A DNA stretch of 41,725 bases from Helochares maculicollis (GCA_033557835.1 JAWQRO010000352.1:1-41725); one strand, 5' to 3'. Shown: positions 12,311-26,042, counted from the stretch's first letter. The notes: generated by a model from the sequence alone, not told the origin. Made by a program: numbers and translations.

Positions 12311-13603
12311 CAAGGTGTGTTAAAAAAGTATCGCGAATTTTGTGTTTTTTCAAAAATTATTTATTTATTCATTAATATCTATTTTGTCCCCTTCAAAGTA
12401 ATCCCCATGAGATATTATACATTTGTGCCAACGTTTTTTCCAATCTTCGAAGGACTTAAAAAAATCACTTTCCTTTATCTCCTCCTTCGAGGCCATTTTT
12501 ATCTCGTCAATATTAGCGTAGCGTCGTCCTTTCATGGGTCTCTTTAGTTTCGGGAACAAGAAAAAGTACCAGGGGCCAGATCTGGGGAGTATGGTGGCTG
12601 CAGTATCATTAATGTGTTGTTTTTGGCCAAAAAGTCGTGCACAAGCAACGATGTGTGAGGAGGGGCGTTATCGTGGTGCAAAAGCCAATTTTTGTTCTTC
12701 CACAAATCCGGTCGATTCTGGCGGATTGCTTCGCACAAATTGTGCATAACTTGCAGGTAATATTCCTTATTAACCTTTCTACCTTGTGGCAAGAACTCAC
12801 GATGCACTACGCCCCTGCAATCGAAGAAAACGGCAAGCAAAATTTTCACAGTCGACCGAACTTAGCGCGCTTTTTTCGGTTTTGGTTCGTGCGGCAGTTT
12901 ACATTGAGATGATTGAGCTTTGGATTCCACGTCATATCCGTAAACCCACGATTCTTCACCAGTTATGACCCTCTGGAGCAAATTTGGGTAGTCGCGGACA
13001 GAGTCCAACAGCTCATCAGTAATTTTCAAGCGAAGCTGTTTTTGATCGAAATTGAGCAATTTTGGTACGAATTTCGCGGCGACTCGTCTCATGCCCAAAT
13101 CATTGATAAAAATCGAATGGCACGAGCCAATCGATAAGTCTAGGTCCTCAGCAACTTCTCTAATGGTGAATCGACGATTGGCCAATACAATTTTCTTCAC
13201 TTCACATCAATTTCTTGGTCTGTTGCGTCCGGCATGCTCTTCGTCGGCTTCTCGGCTGTCTGAGAACATTTTGTACCACCGATAAACGTTGCTTCGGTCC
13301 AAGGTAGCATCTCCGTATGCCACAGTCAACATTCGGAATGCATCCGCGCACTTAATTTCGTTTTTATATAAAATTTGAGACAGGTTCTTTGACCCATTTT
13401 TTTGAATAGGTAAAAACCGAAGACGAGCCAAAACACGTCCAGGCAAAGCAGCTATCAACAATTAACTAAACATTCAAAATGGCCGAACTTGTCGGTATAT
13501 GTGAGAGACATGAGTACCAACATAACGCCACAAAAAAATCGAAAGTCGAATATACGTAACCCGCGAAAATTCAAAATTCGCGATTTTTATTGAACACACC
13601 TCG
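12311..13603 (-). mobile_element. mariner element 2, full length, inactive
   Basis: A 1293-bp mariner flanked by TA on both sides (12309-12310 and 13604-13605). Its inverted ends match over about 40 bp: the left begins CAAGGTGTGTTAAAAAAGTA and the reverse complement of the right begins CGAGGTGTGTTCAATAAAAA. Both then share TCGCGAATTTTG. The interior codes on the minus strand for a transposase broken by frameshifts. Its ends and protein differ clearly from elements 1 and 3, so it is a separate mariner lineage. Confidence 0.93.
12365..13461 (-). pseudogene. mariner transposase pseudogene, cecropia-like (element 2)
   Basis: Four stretches in different frames cover nearly the whole transposase. 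The N-terminal part (13207-13461) holds KNEIKCADAFRMLTVAYGDA and SNVYRWYKMFSD. The next (12862-13200) holds helix-turn-helix sequence and VITGEESWVYGYDVESKAQS. Then 12544-12849 holds FFDCRGVVHREFLPQG, HHDNAPPHTS and YSPDLAP. The C-terminus (12365 to about 12560) holds FPKLKRPMKGRRYANIDEIK and HKCIISHGDYFEGDK. The first catalytic Asp is Glu (GEESW, codon 12955-12957), the second is intact in HHDNA, and a one-base loss right after SPDLAP coincides with the third Asp reading as Tyr in the downstream frame. The assignment to a cecropia-like group rests on these C-terminal motifs and needs a search. Confidence 0.9.
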
Positions 13604-16600
13604 TATACAATGTATAAAAAGTAATCTGTTAGGATATGAGTATAGTGTTAATAAAGTTCCATATACCCAGAAGAATAAACCTTAAATACGCCTTTGAATC
13701 TAAATTCAGGAAACAATATTTCTGATGTATACTATTTATAATTAGTATATATTAGTAATTAGTAATTGCCTAGAATAAATTCTAATCGATAGAACTCAAA
13801 ATTCTGAAAGTTAAGGTTAAGGGTTTAACAAAATGAAAATGCTAGCAAATGAACGATTTGGATAAAGCAAATGATTTAACTACAACCAGTATACTTAACA
13901 GCCTACTCTTTATGATTTTAGTATAATAAACTCACAGGGTAATATGCAGGAATTTCCTTTGAATTAATCTATTCCATTATCGCCATTGTCCTGCATTATA
14001 ATCAAATTAATCAAATTAGTTAAAGATAATTTAAAAATAGATTCATAAATTAACCACACATTGTTTCAAGGTTATAAGAGAAGACTACTTGCATTCGTCA
14101 CATGGGAAATTTTGCTGACGATTTCGTGGCAAACGTACATATATTCGTATCTATATGCATAAATATGTACTGTGAAGCAGAGTAGTATAGACGGTTGTTT
14201 CATGTTCTTGTTAAATTTACTCACATCAAGCATTCTCTGAGTGTACAGCGTGGGGTAGAAGCTACAAATATAAACACGGGGTAATTATCAATGTTAACGA
14301 GCATAACTGAAACGCACATGTAAGCTTTACTATCAATCATATTATATTTATAGAGGTATGAAATTATAAAACATGCAATTACATACGATTTATGGAGTGT
14401 TGACAACGTAGCAAACGTTCCAGTTATTTTAATAATTAACGTTTTTAAATAATGACTAATGCGTACGTCAAGAATATTAATGAATTTTAAACCGAATCTA
14501 GTGAGGCCCACTGAGATAAGAAATAAAAGCTTCACAAACGTATCATAAGTTTTTTATTGCTTATAACATATAATAAGCAAAATTCATTATTAAAGAGGTA
14601 AATGAAATGACGTATATTAATAATTCACGTTTTAATGAGCAAGTTATGCTCTATATATTACTGTAGATAAAACTGGGGTACATTGATGCTTTGTAAGTTG
14701 CCTATTTGCCAGTGATATATGCAAAAAACTTTATTTGCGCAAAGGATGTTGGTTTGACCTATACATAGTTTCAATAAAAGGTACCCTTCCGGCCCTTAAA
14801 TTTATACAATAAGAGAGTTGAGCAATGATACAAAAACTTTCCTAGCCTCTTCGTTTCTTCTCAGTTCGTTGACTTAAATAAATGTTTCCATGTTTATAAA
14901 GCCCTAACAATGCTGCCACATATTTTTAAAATTAAGTATTACAATTTCCAAACAGACAATTAAGCAATCGATTTTATAATAGTTTGATAACGTAAACAGG
15001 TTAAAGCAAGCCAGTCAATTCATTCAGCTATGCAGCAAAATGAAAATTGATTTTCACTTACATGTTTAAGTAATTAATAATAGCAATGGAAAGGAAAATG
15101 CCAAATGATGTATGATTCATTTTGCGTATGATTACCTGTTGATTTTCAAAATTCATACGCAGCGCATGCCGTAAGGCGTGGCGATCTCGATAAATAAGAC
15201 CAACATGAAAGGCAGTAATTTTTGTAAGACATAAATTATATATGGATGCAAAATACACAAGCGGAATTCTGTGCGATGTGTTGCAGAAGCAACCTCAAGT
15301 ACAAAAGATGATATTAATTGGGCACTTAAATGCTTTTAAGCCTACCATTATTTTTATTGCGGAAAAGTAAAGATAAAACAATAAATGTAATAGGCTCACC
15401 CTTTTAAAATGCAGTATATCTTCATTAAATTGCATTAAAACTATAATTTTGTAATTAATACACCACTATATTGCCACTAAGTTTCCCAAGTATCTCGTGC
15501 ACTTATATTTACTATTAATTAGGTACATATGACCGGCGCTATTGATGCCAAAGTTACAGTAATAATTATCTCATGACTACAAATATTCTTTAAATTATAT
15601 AGATTTATTGTTGTTTTTAGTGCCAGACAATCACTGTTAAAATACCGCGTTGAAATAAAAATACACAGAAGAAGGCAAAAAGATAACTTTCATGTAATAA
15701 TTAAATTCATGTTGAGTTAAGTGCATTCATAATGTGTACCTTGCAAAATAGCTGCTCCACTTAAAATTTATAACGGGAAGTTGAGACTATCATATTAATT
15801 GCCAATTGTGTTTATGTATTTCTTCCTATAATCATTACTCGTCTAGCTTTAAACTTTTTATAACTGCAGAGCTATTAATATTCAACTTAGAATTACCTGT
15901 GATAGTATGGTGTAATAGTCCACTTAAATGAAATTGATATGACGAGACTCTTATGTGAAAGTATAACGTTTCTTGCTTCGTACATTATAAAGCAATCGAT
16001 GAATGAAAATATTTTCAATTTCCTTAATTATTGTTGAAGGAGTTCTTGTTTACTCTGATAGACGAGTGTGGAAAGTTTTACATTAATGTATTTTATAATT
16101 GCAGTAATTATAGGCATATCAAGTAATTACAACTACATCACCCAGATATCATTTATGTATGTTCCGATTTGCTGACAGTATCTTGTACTGTAAAATATCA
16201 AGCTTTATTTTAGATCGTTTCGCAAATTCAATGGTGCCTTTATCGTTGTTGAATTTTGTCCAGCTTGAAGTTAGAGCAACATATTTTAAAAAAGTTATAT
16301 TTTTTGTTGGAAAGAAGAATGGAAAGAAAGGACCTAAGGTTTACGTTTATGGCCAAAAGCGCTTTATTTGTTAAGTTCAAAGGATATAGTGGTTGAAGAT
16401 TGTAATACTAAAATAAATAATTTGATTGTTGTTCCATTTATTAGTTTTATACTTTAATTAGTAGCCCAGGAAGCGTGGAAGCCTTATTACCACTTCATTT
16501 TTTACTTTCAGGAGTTCTGCGTTTTACTCCTCGACATATTGGAACTGCTAACATAAGTCTGTGTTATTTTGTTCTGATAGTACAGGATTCCAGTCCAACA

Positions 16601-17584
16601 GCGGCTTCTTGCATGTATAGTGTATTATTTTCATACAAAATCTACCAACTTAGATTTATTTAATTATTTCTGATAGTTTTGAAGACGTCATATGATACCA
16701 ATTAATATTTGTGCGTTTCTTTCTAAACTATTATAGATCAACTAATTCTGAATATTATAATACAAAATTATGACCAATATTATTCACGCATACTAGACTC
16801 AACAAATTCAAGTGCCTTGCTGAAGAGGTACTAGATCGTCAAATACATTATAAACGCTTTGTACATAATGCCATCTACCAGCGAAGCTCTTTACGACTGT
16901 TAAACATTTTCTCTTAAATACGTCTACTACAACATACAGGCATTTCTACGCTAGTAGAAATTTGGAAATCGGGACTGTTAATAGATCAATCAACTGATCA
17001 AAGCCGAATATTTGAGTGATTGCATTTCCAATCAATGTATATTTGTTTGTTTAGAATGATTGGAGTTCTCCCGAACAGAATTCACCGCTGAAATTTAAAA
17101 TTTCGTACCAGTTTTTGTTTTTGTTCGTGTCTGGCGTGGATGTTTGCCATATAATGTCTGTAATTAATACAAACAGAAACATGCTCTACAAAATTCACCT
17201 CAACTGGTGTTTCACTGCATCTGTAGAGGTGGTGAATGTTTATTGGCATAGATTAATCAAGTTGATAAACAAAACTTCTGCAAATCATTTTATTGATTCT
17301 CGACAACTCGTTATTTACATTCTTCGTTTAAATTTCATGCTTATTTAGCAGCTTGATGGCTACTCTCACGCATCCTTTCCTTAAGAAAAAATATGTTGAA
17401 AATTCTTCTATTTGGTTCAAACAATATAATGTACATAAACCATTTGAGATACAGCACGAGGAAACATAAAAACAAACATAGTAATGCACTTTCGCAATTT
17501 ACGGGACAACTTGCGGCAACCTTTTCTCTCAATTCGCTGAAACTCAAAGTCAAATTCGCCTTAGTCTTCCTTTTAATTAAGGTC

Positions 17585-17609
17585 GTATGTCCTTTCTTAT
17601 TGGACATAC
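17585..17609. repeat. Hairpin, perfect 8-bp arms
   Basis: The arms GTATGTCC (17585-17592) and GGACATAC (17602-17609) are exact reverse complements around a 9-nt loop. Function unknown; such arms can arise by chance in a window of this length. Confidence 0.5.
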
Positions 17610-19570
17610 ATCGATAAATTCTTTCTGTAGACAATGTCTCTATGTTTATTTACCGAAACGGAAGCGTTATACGCGTCTCCAACAATTCCACCAAACAAAT
17701 GGAATCCGCACACGCTTACAGTCCAGCATGTGAGAATGTTCTTATGCTCAAATGCTTTATACCGGATGCACAGCAAAGTGGATTTGATAGTTTAGGAACG
17801 GAGTGTAAGAAACGGAATTACAATAAATCCTATGTTTTAGAAAAATTCAGTCGCTGGTATTTAATTTCAAGTAAAATGGTTCCTGGCAGCAGTTAAATCT
17901 AACAAAAATACATTGATAAATAAAACCTAAACCACAAGTGTTCTATAAAAATATGATTAACTTATTAAAAAAATTCCCAGATTGTACAATTAGTTTCATG
18001 TGTTGCAGAGGCACCACAATTCATTTCACGTACCGGCAGAATATAGAAGCTCTTGTCACACGCTATATAAATATAATCATAATTAAGCCACTCGTATCTT
18101 ATCTAATTATTTCAGCATAAACTAACTGTACCCTGCTTTGAGATTATAAAAATATCCCAGATACTTTGACGTAAGAGATAGAATGTAAAGTTTGTTAGTA
18201 AAGTTTTGTTCACTTATTCAACAATTTGTCCATGTTTGATCAGTTTGGAAAAGGGTTTTACAGTTTATATGGGCGGGACGGAAATAAAACGACTGTATAT
18301 TTTTATATATTTCGTGTTTTGGATATTCTCTTTTGTGCAATTTTCCGTGTTCGCGCTTTTGTATTCTGGTGCAGAGTGCGGCCAGAAAGAATTTCGAACT
18401 GTATCATTCATACGCGTGATGCATGTAATATGTTAGGAGCGTTGACTTACTATCTCGGATCAAAAAACTGCCTGTAGTTTGCATTCATACGTGTTTGCTG
18501 ATATATAGCGAGATTTTCTTACGACCGAGGAAGAGGAGGGTTTCATATTCCAAGATAGTCATGGCATATATATATTTTAATTTGAATGTATGTATAAAAT
18601 TTCCAAATGGGTTTCTAGTTTTACTCTACATTTTTTGATGGTTTACTGTCGCGATTGTCTGCATGCAATAGAAACGAAGCTGTAGATAAGCATGCAAGTT
18701 GGAAAAGAGGCTATTAAGAATATCTGATTTTTCTATGGACGTACATGTATGGGATTTTTACTGTGCGTATTTTAATTTACACGGAATAATAAAACAGACT
18801 AATTATATTAAGAAAATGCAAATTTAAGCATCTTTGTGAGGGTACGTAATAAAAAATAATATCACATGCTTCTTTAAGTGACACTAAAATCTCTTTTTTG
18901 CTTGTATTTTGTATACCCAATTGAATGAATTGTCATGAGTAAATAAGTGAAGTTTCTAAACAAAAAAGTACTACCCATTCTTTTCCGATACTCAATTAAC
19001 TTCAATTAATGGCAATGAAAATATATGTCTAAAAATTTTAAATGTTTGCTATTTCTGGAAAACTGTTTGAATTATTGACTTATTGATAAATCTTAGATGA
19101 TTTTCTAAATACTGTCACAAACTCTCTGACTATGTGCTCGTGCAAAGCAAATAACCGACATTTTTAAACAATTATTGAACAATTTGTGTCAAAGCTTGTC
19201 AGCAAGTTTCTACTCAAATGAGCATTTTAAGTACGTGCAACGAATCACGCACTCCATGTACTTGGAAAAGTAGGAAATACGAGCATATTAACTGTATTCC
19301 TTAAGTCTCGAGTCTTCAGTTTCACAAGGGAAAAGGAGACGCTGCGTCTGCTTTTAATTTGTAACTATAGACAGAAACAATTGGAGATTCCTCTTTTTCT
19401 TTACAACCCATAAAACATTTGCAAAATGCCCCTATAATATACCACCACAAAAGTTATAGTGTGATAAATTTTTAATAGAGCAGTAGTAAAAATATTGAAT
19501 GGCTATTTATCTATTTTTTGAAAAGTAATGCGCCCCTTTAAGTGGTCAGTATAAAATTTACGATGCGGAC

Positions 19571-19589
19571 TGTCAAACAGAAATTGACA
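19571..19589. repeat. Short inverted repeat TGTCAA-N7-TTGACA
   Basis: Perfect 6-bp arms separated by 7 bases, in a tract followed by unusually CG-containing sequence (about 19720-19860, with two CCGCCGTT copies). It could mark a dimeric factor site or a distant promoter, but no gene is visible beside it. Confidence 0.3.
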
Positions 19590-20960
19590 CATAACTGCCG
19601 ATAAAAAAATTGCCTAACAGAAGCCATAAAGCCATTCTTAAAAAACCCAAACACATACAAAAGTGAGAGACTATAAAGTGTGCTGTAACAATCAAACGTG
19701 ATCTAGAAATAACCGTTGTAAAAATATTCAAGCGTTCGGAAGACGTTTTAGTGACAAATAGTCCGCCGTTACCCTAAAACAACATCGTTATTGAGCCGCC
19801 GTTTTATGAGAAGCGTCTTCACACTCGGCGTGCCGGATAATCGCGGTTATTTTCGTACAGCCCAACCGAAAGAAAACATTCGAACTTTGTTATCACCGGA
19901 ATTCCAGATTTCTTTATAGACAAGTGCAAATAAATTACCTTTCTATGGAAATTTAAAGGAGGTTTACATTGGTTTTCAGCACGAAAATATTTTCCGATGC
20001 TTAAATGTATTAATCCTTTTGCTATTACTTTGCTAGCGATTGTTACAGAATAAATTCTTAAAAATTTTAAGGGTAGCGCTATAACGCAAGTATTCAAATT
20101 ATTATTAAAAAATAGATTGAGATGTGCTTTCAAATAAAACAGAAGATTTGCTTCTACGAACGCAATTTTTAATAAAGCAAAATTTTTAAGCACTTAATCA
20201 TCTACAACTTAGAGATTTTTGATATTTAGAAATACAATTAATAGTCCAAAATCCATCTAACCTTACTTTCTCTCTAAGGACGATTATGCAGTGTGTATTA
20301 AAATTTATACTCAAATCGGATTTCTTAATTTGTCTGCGCGCGTATTAATTTTTTTCAAACAATACTATAAGTAAACGGGATATCTCCAGATAGCCAATTC
20401 TCTTTTGTTTCATCGAGGAGCTTCTTTACATATCTATATCTCTTGTTGATTTTTGATGTAATAATGGAAAAATGCATGACCAGGAAGTGTGTGTGCAAGG
20501 AATTGCGGAACATATTGTAAGGAATCTTAAATATTGGTATAGCAAATGTAAACATTTTTCAATGTTTAAATAAACATTTATATGCCGTACGATTGCAAAA
20601 TTCTGTACGTGAGGCGATCACTTAATTGCGTTCATTTAAATTGTATCGACGGCAAATATTTTCTTTCTACGTGTTAATAAATATCTCGGTTGTGGTTTCA
20701 TTTTCGGTCGAGGCATTGCTCTAGAGAGGGAATTTTAAATTACTCCCGTTTGAGATGTTTGTTCATAATTATTAGCGAGACAGATAAATACTGTAACAAC
20801 ATGAGAAACTACGAATTGGAATTGTTATACAAGCAGTAGACGAGCATTCAACTCAATTTCGTCTTTTTCTTTGATCTATTGTAGATGACCACCAGCTGTT
20901 CCGATGCACGTTATTCTCATGCTGTATCTATTGACCCTTTGAGAGTAGAATGTCACTCCT

Positions 20961-21085
20961 TTGATTAAGCCGCCCATATTTTAATTATAGGCTAATTATA
21001 ATCGAAATAATTAGACGGATTTATTTTAGGCGTTCTTGTAAAATGTTTTTGACAGTGCGTCTTATTATAATCGGGGTTAATCCTG
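20961..21085. promoter_or_regulatory. Possible homeodomain-dense regulatory block
   Basis: Within about 125 bp there are TTAATTATAG, CTAATTATAATC, ATAATTAGAC and a TAATCC core inside GGGGTTAATCCTGG, plus a TTTATT tract. TAATTA is the generic Antp-class homeodomain core and TAATCC the Bicoid/Otd-type core. The density suggests a cis-regulatory element, but AT richness makes such motifs common. Target gene not visible in the window. Confidence 0.25.
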
Positions 21086-22477
21086 GTAACCAGTAAATGT
21101 ACGTAAAATAAGACGACTTCTTTGCACTTATTTTATTCAAATTTATTATTAATATCCTTGCAATACTTATAAATCCATGTTGAAAAGTGAAGAATTGCAA
21201 ACAATATAATGGATATTATTTCCATCTTCATCGTTTCGGAATATCATAAATAAATAAATATTTCTTAATCAATACAGCGATTTATTGATTAAAATCAAAT
21301 GCCTTTCAATTTTGGTTGATAGAAATTGAATTTTTTATACTGATATTCAGACCAGACAATATTTTTTCCAAAATTACAATAATCGTCGTTAACATATGCA
21401 TATCGAGTGAGTATTGTTTAAAAAGCCATGAAATTTGTTATAAAAACTAATACGAGTATAATAAGTATAGTTAATTTTTGTTTTCTAGATTACAGGCTAA
21501 CGGAACACATAAAATACAGTGATGCATCCATGGAAATTTAACCGCCTGTTCTAAATTTTATTTTCAATTCACACTAAAAGTTAGTTAGTTCTATGAATTT
21601 CTAAATGAATTTTCATAGCAAGGTGCTAAGTAAGTAAAACATAAAGTTAGAGTTAAGCACTTTTTCATTTCTAATACGCAAATAACGAGATAACCGTTGA
21701 AATTCTAAAAGCTGCCCGTATAGTGGTACATATAGTAAAGTATTGAGTTGCAAACGAGAAAAGCACATAAAAAGTTGACTTTACTCGTTTTCCAGTCTAG
21801 CTGAGCGGGGGCTAAACAAAGCCAACGCTTAAATAAAAAATAAACCCCATATGTAACCCATCTATGTTCAAAAACGACAGAGCGCGTCTGCATTCTTAAT
21901 GCAGAGAGTAAAATTGCTGGAACGGATTCAACACGGCTTGTTATAACGCACGGTGAAACTACTGTTCTCTTTCACTCCGTTGTTTTCCACAGCAGGAATC
22001 GCAACGTAAAGAAAATTTGATAATGTTCAGTTGCTAATCGCTGTATTAACGGCAATAATGTGGGGATTTGTTTGGCGTCAGCTCTACGATTTCTGTATAC
22101 TACAATCCCCCTAGGACTCGTGGATGTTTTTAAAATATACTCTTGAGAGAAGCTATTCAATTTTTTACAGATAGTGCTCGTTTTTACTTGTAGAGTAATA
22201 AAATGATAATTGCACTGCAAGCTTAGGCGAAAAAGTTTCCAGTCGTATCGTCTGTGGATGTATATTTTTTAATGCATAACCAGATTACGCACATCTTTTC
22301 CTATATTTACATTTACTCACAGAAAAATGCATTCAAACATTTCAAATATTGACAGTGGCACTAATTGAACAAACTGAAAAATTAATATTTGTATTTAAAT
22401 GTAGGCAACAATAACATATTTAATAATCTTATTTTATGTGTTTTTCATGATTCACTAACTTTATTTTTTATTTGCAG

Positions 22478-22705
22478 TTTTCGCTACAGGATCTAAACAT
22501 AAACAGAACACGGTATCCATCTTCCCTTTTAACACATAGATTGGGAATGCATAAAGATAAAATTTTATTTGGCAAACTTCTAATGGTAGTTCAGTGTTAT
22601 CCGATTGAGAGGTACATTTTAGACGATCGAATATCAAAGATTAAGGGAGACAGATGGAGAGTGGTGGTTAACAGGGTTGCGAGACGTATGGACCTCGTGA
22701 CTTGA
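22478..22705 (+). other. Exon-like open stretch behind a good acceptor
   Basis: A pyrimidine-rich tract ending TTTGCAG (AG at 22476-22477) is followed by 75 open codons and then a stop (to 22705). The peptide begins FSLQDLNINRTRYPSSLL and is rich in Arg and Lys; I do not recognise it. No partner exon was found and no downstream donor stands out, so it could be a terminal exon, a non-coding RNA exon, or chance. Confidence 0.15.
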
Positions 22706-25700
22706 GTGTTTGAATTCACACGCGATCTTTATAATAAGCTCCAAGCAAACTTTGCAACTGCGGCGCTTTTGTTAAGTAATTCGATAGTCAGCAGCACTTT
22801 TCTGGTTAATTAAATAATTATTGTCAACTGCAAGCCACAACTACATTACACATGACCTGAACATTTGTAAGTTCGTGCTTAACACAGCAGTTTTCAAAAC
22901 TTATAGCTCCTACTGTTTCAACGGCAAATGTATTACCAACACGAATTTGCAAGTAGTTAAAACAAACTATGTAATCAATTATGTTTTGGTGACAGCAAAA
23001 ATCAACCTTAATTCGTAAATAATAATAGGAACAATGTAGATCACTTGAGTACGTATCAAATGGGATTGCTCACAATAAGCATGGAAGTAACAATTCTGTT
23101 AAATTTCAATTTGTTCCGGAGGCAAGAGACATCGCCGAGTCGCAAGACTTTTTGTACGTACTTAGTAAGTCGATTTCACCATCTGTCAACAGCTGCTCCT
23201 GAGTGACACATCCTTGAATTTTCAATAAAAAAATAATCTCACTTTTGTACTGAGAAATTCCAATTTAGTTTAAATGAAAGAGACTTAAAAGGCCCACTGG
23301 TGCTCTCGTGTATTTTGGTTAGTGTAATCCTCTCTGAATGACGAATTATTGTTATTTTAACTAGAAGGCGGAGGCGAGGCGTTGAAAAAGAAAAATAACT
23401 TCTTTTGTGCGGCCTAAGTGCTTTAATTCTTCATCTTCACCGACGGAGCATTTTGTTACTTTTAAAAACTTTATACAGATATCAACTTCTGCCTTCTCCG
23501 TCCATTAATTTTATCTAATTTCAATTGCGAACGGTGAGTGCGCCGCAAAATATTTAAAATATCGTAAACCAGGTCGATTTACAATTAAATTGAAATAAAA
23601 TCAGACGTCAATCAAAAATGATTGCTTGTAAAAGAAGTTAAATATGGTTGCGGAGAATACACCAGGAATTTTTTCGTTGTAAAAATAATCTGTTTCCTAT
23701 ACGGGATATATTCGGCGTTTCACAAAAAAGACAGACAAGTAGTCATTGATAGCCTATTGTGTCGACCTGACCCCTAGCAACCTGTCAATCATTTACCTTA
23801 TAAGTTTGGGGGCTGTCAGCCAAAACATTTTCATGCTTCAGATATTTCGTTGCCGTGATTTCTTTTTAGACCGTCTATATATCCACATGTATATCAAGCG
23901 AATGATTTACTTTTATTTTCATTTTGTTGTTTTTTGCTAAGAAATTGTACAATATACACGATTTAATAATATGTTTAGCTTATTTCGCTAAACCAACAGA
24001 TTCTTATTGCCGAAGCTCAACATAATTAGTGGCATATCAGCAATAAATGTGACTCGAAATAATAACGCAGATTTAATTATGAACTTAGGCTCTTGTGTTT
24101 TTGACAATGCATCTAATCGGCGAGTCATGTTGCATTACAATAGAAATGTCCAGAGCAGCTTATGATATTAACTTTTCTGATTAATTGATTAAAATCTTCA
24201 GAAATTGGCATATGACAGTATCATAGGGGAGATTCTTAGATATAGGGTCTTTTATATTTTCTAGTCCACTAGTTAAAAGTGATATTACTACGAGTTGATT
24301 AGAATTACGACCGACATACACATATGTCCATGTATATACTTATAGTTGTTGATTTTTCATTTTTGTTTTATATTTTTCCATGTTATTATAATATATCGTT
24401 TGGTCATTTGGGGTGACAATTTTAAATATATTTTCATGATTATTTATTTTCAAGTTCAAGTACAGAAAATACAATTTGTAATTACTCAGTCACATAAATA
24501 AATCTGAAACATTAATCCAGTGATTTAATGAACACATTTTGGTTGAGAACAAGCAAGTATTTCCCAAATAATGCACCTCTACGCTATTATTTTCACACCA
24601 CATCACAGTACAGTATAGGCATATTTAATGAAAAGGCTAATGAATCTCTAGTTTCTTATTAAATATCAATCACATTTTGTGCACACTAAAGACATGGCTA
24701 CTCTCTAATGATATACACTGAATGATGCTTAGGTGACCATTACTGTAATTAGTGGATTTACTTGCAGGGTGTAATTAGTATACGGCGAGATTACTCTCTG
24801 ATTGAGGATTAGATACTTCCCTGATGGTATCGTGATCGGATCGAGATATAAGAATATCTTAGAGCTAAATTTAAAGTGATCATTATTTATGAACGGTAAA
24901 TACTCAAACCAGTTTAACAAAAATAATTGTCTGGAGCACAAACTATTAAAACTATAATAATAATATGTTTATTAATTCATTTCTGTCTAATCTTTTATTT
25001 TTCTACTTGGCTCCACAAACGCGTTAACGTAACATGCATTATTAAATATTACATAGATACATCCCAGTCTAAGAAATGCAGCAACTGCTCGTAGTAGAGC
25101 TGGAGCCGTATACGCAGTGATGTGGAAAAACTCGGAACTTTCCTATGGATATCTTAATTCCACCCGCTTTCCTTCCTACATCCAGCCCAAGTCGGATTGA
25201 GCCGTTGCATTTGACCGAGGCTTTCATAGATTAATAAAAGAATAATATCTCCCCGATAAGTAATTCCATGCCATTTCCTCAAAGCTGTTCGCAGATGTTG
25301 TAGAAAATAAGACAAATTTATAATGTTTGAATTTTAATGCAAGCCGTTTCTCATAAAAGACGTAATAAGACGTATTTTCCAGGAAAATGCAGCTTTGCGC
25401 TCGGAAATTTATTAACTGGAGTGAAATTATTACATATTTTTAAAAGAAAATAATTTCTACATCACTTCAAATAAATTATGGCAAGGAAATAAACTGACAT
25501 CGTGCTTTCTTAACCATGAAATGAAATTTTGCACTATTATTGTTGTAATTTGTACTTGCTAAATGTATTAATAATCTAAAGCTTTATGGTCATGCTTAAT
25601 TATTGTACATCTTCATATGTTTTTTATCTAATTTTTTAACTTCAATTTCAATATAAATAAGCGTGTTCCATTTGCTCTTTATATACATACTGTAAAGTTG

Positions 25701-25883
25701 TTTTGTTTATGCTTACAAGAAATTTCCTGGACAAATATTAGAGTCAGCGAAATATACCAGTTTGCTAAGAAATGGTTCACAATCCAGTCCAGTTTTCTGA
25801 TATTCAATGTATTCTTCAAGTTATTTCTAAGTACTATACATGTGGCTTCCATTTTGCAACATACATATTACTCTAGGACGCTG

Positions 25884-26042
25884 ATGAAAATAAATATATT
25901 AATGATTTTTGTAGTTTTAGTGTTTTCTGCTACTTGGCCATTTCTATATTACTTTGCTGATTTAATATTTCTTTTCGATTTGTGCAGTACAGGTAGGCAA
26001 CAGGCAACTAAACCTTGTTTCTCCCCTTTAGACTGTAAGTAA
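25884..26042 (+). CDS. Possible small secreted peptide (52 aa), hypothetical
   Basis: An ATG at 25884 opens a 52-residue frame. The N-terminus MKINILMIFVVLVFSATW looks like a signal peptide, and the tail has three cysteines and two prolines (LCSTGRQQATKPCFSPLDCK). The frame is also open upstream to 25698. Splice-like signals overlap it (TTTGTGCAG at about 25987 and CTGTAAGT at the end), so the true structure may differ. A hydrophobic segment follows the signal-like part, which is unusual for a mature peptide. Chance is a strong alternative; no homology was recognised. Confidence 0.13.
   Translation: MKINILMIFVVLVFSATWPFLYYFADLIFLFDLCSTGRQQATKPCFSPLDCK

Larger units (their letters stand above)
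13606..20960. other. Intergenic or intronic AT-rich DNA, no supported gene
   Basis: This 7.3 kb contains many short frames on both strands (for example the cluster at 17115-18480 plus, and 19819-20193 minus) that match no protein I recognise and lack supporting splice or start context. Short hairpins and homeodomain-type motifs occur. No RNA gene or transposon ends were found. Confidence 0.55.

Noticed and set aside
12534..13285. Several plus-strand frames in mariner 2
   Set aside because: All are antisense to the recognisable transposase segments.
17115..18480. Dense run of short plus-strand frames
   Set aside because: The frames do not chain through plausible splice sites and none looks like a known protein.
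19819..20193. 124-residue minus-strand frame, the longest unexplained one
   Set aside because: No domain, signal peptide or splice context was found. One frame of this length in 41 kb is within chance expectation for this composition.
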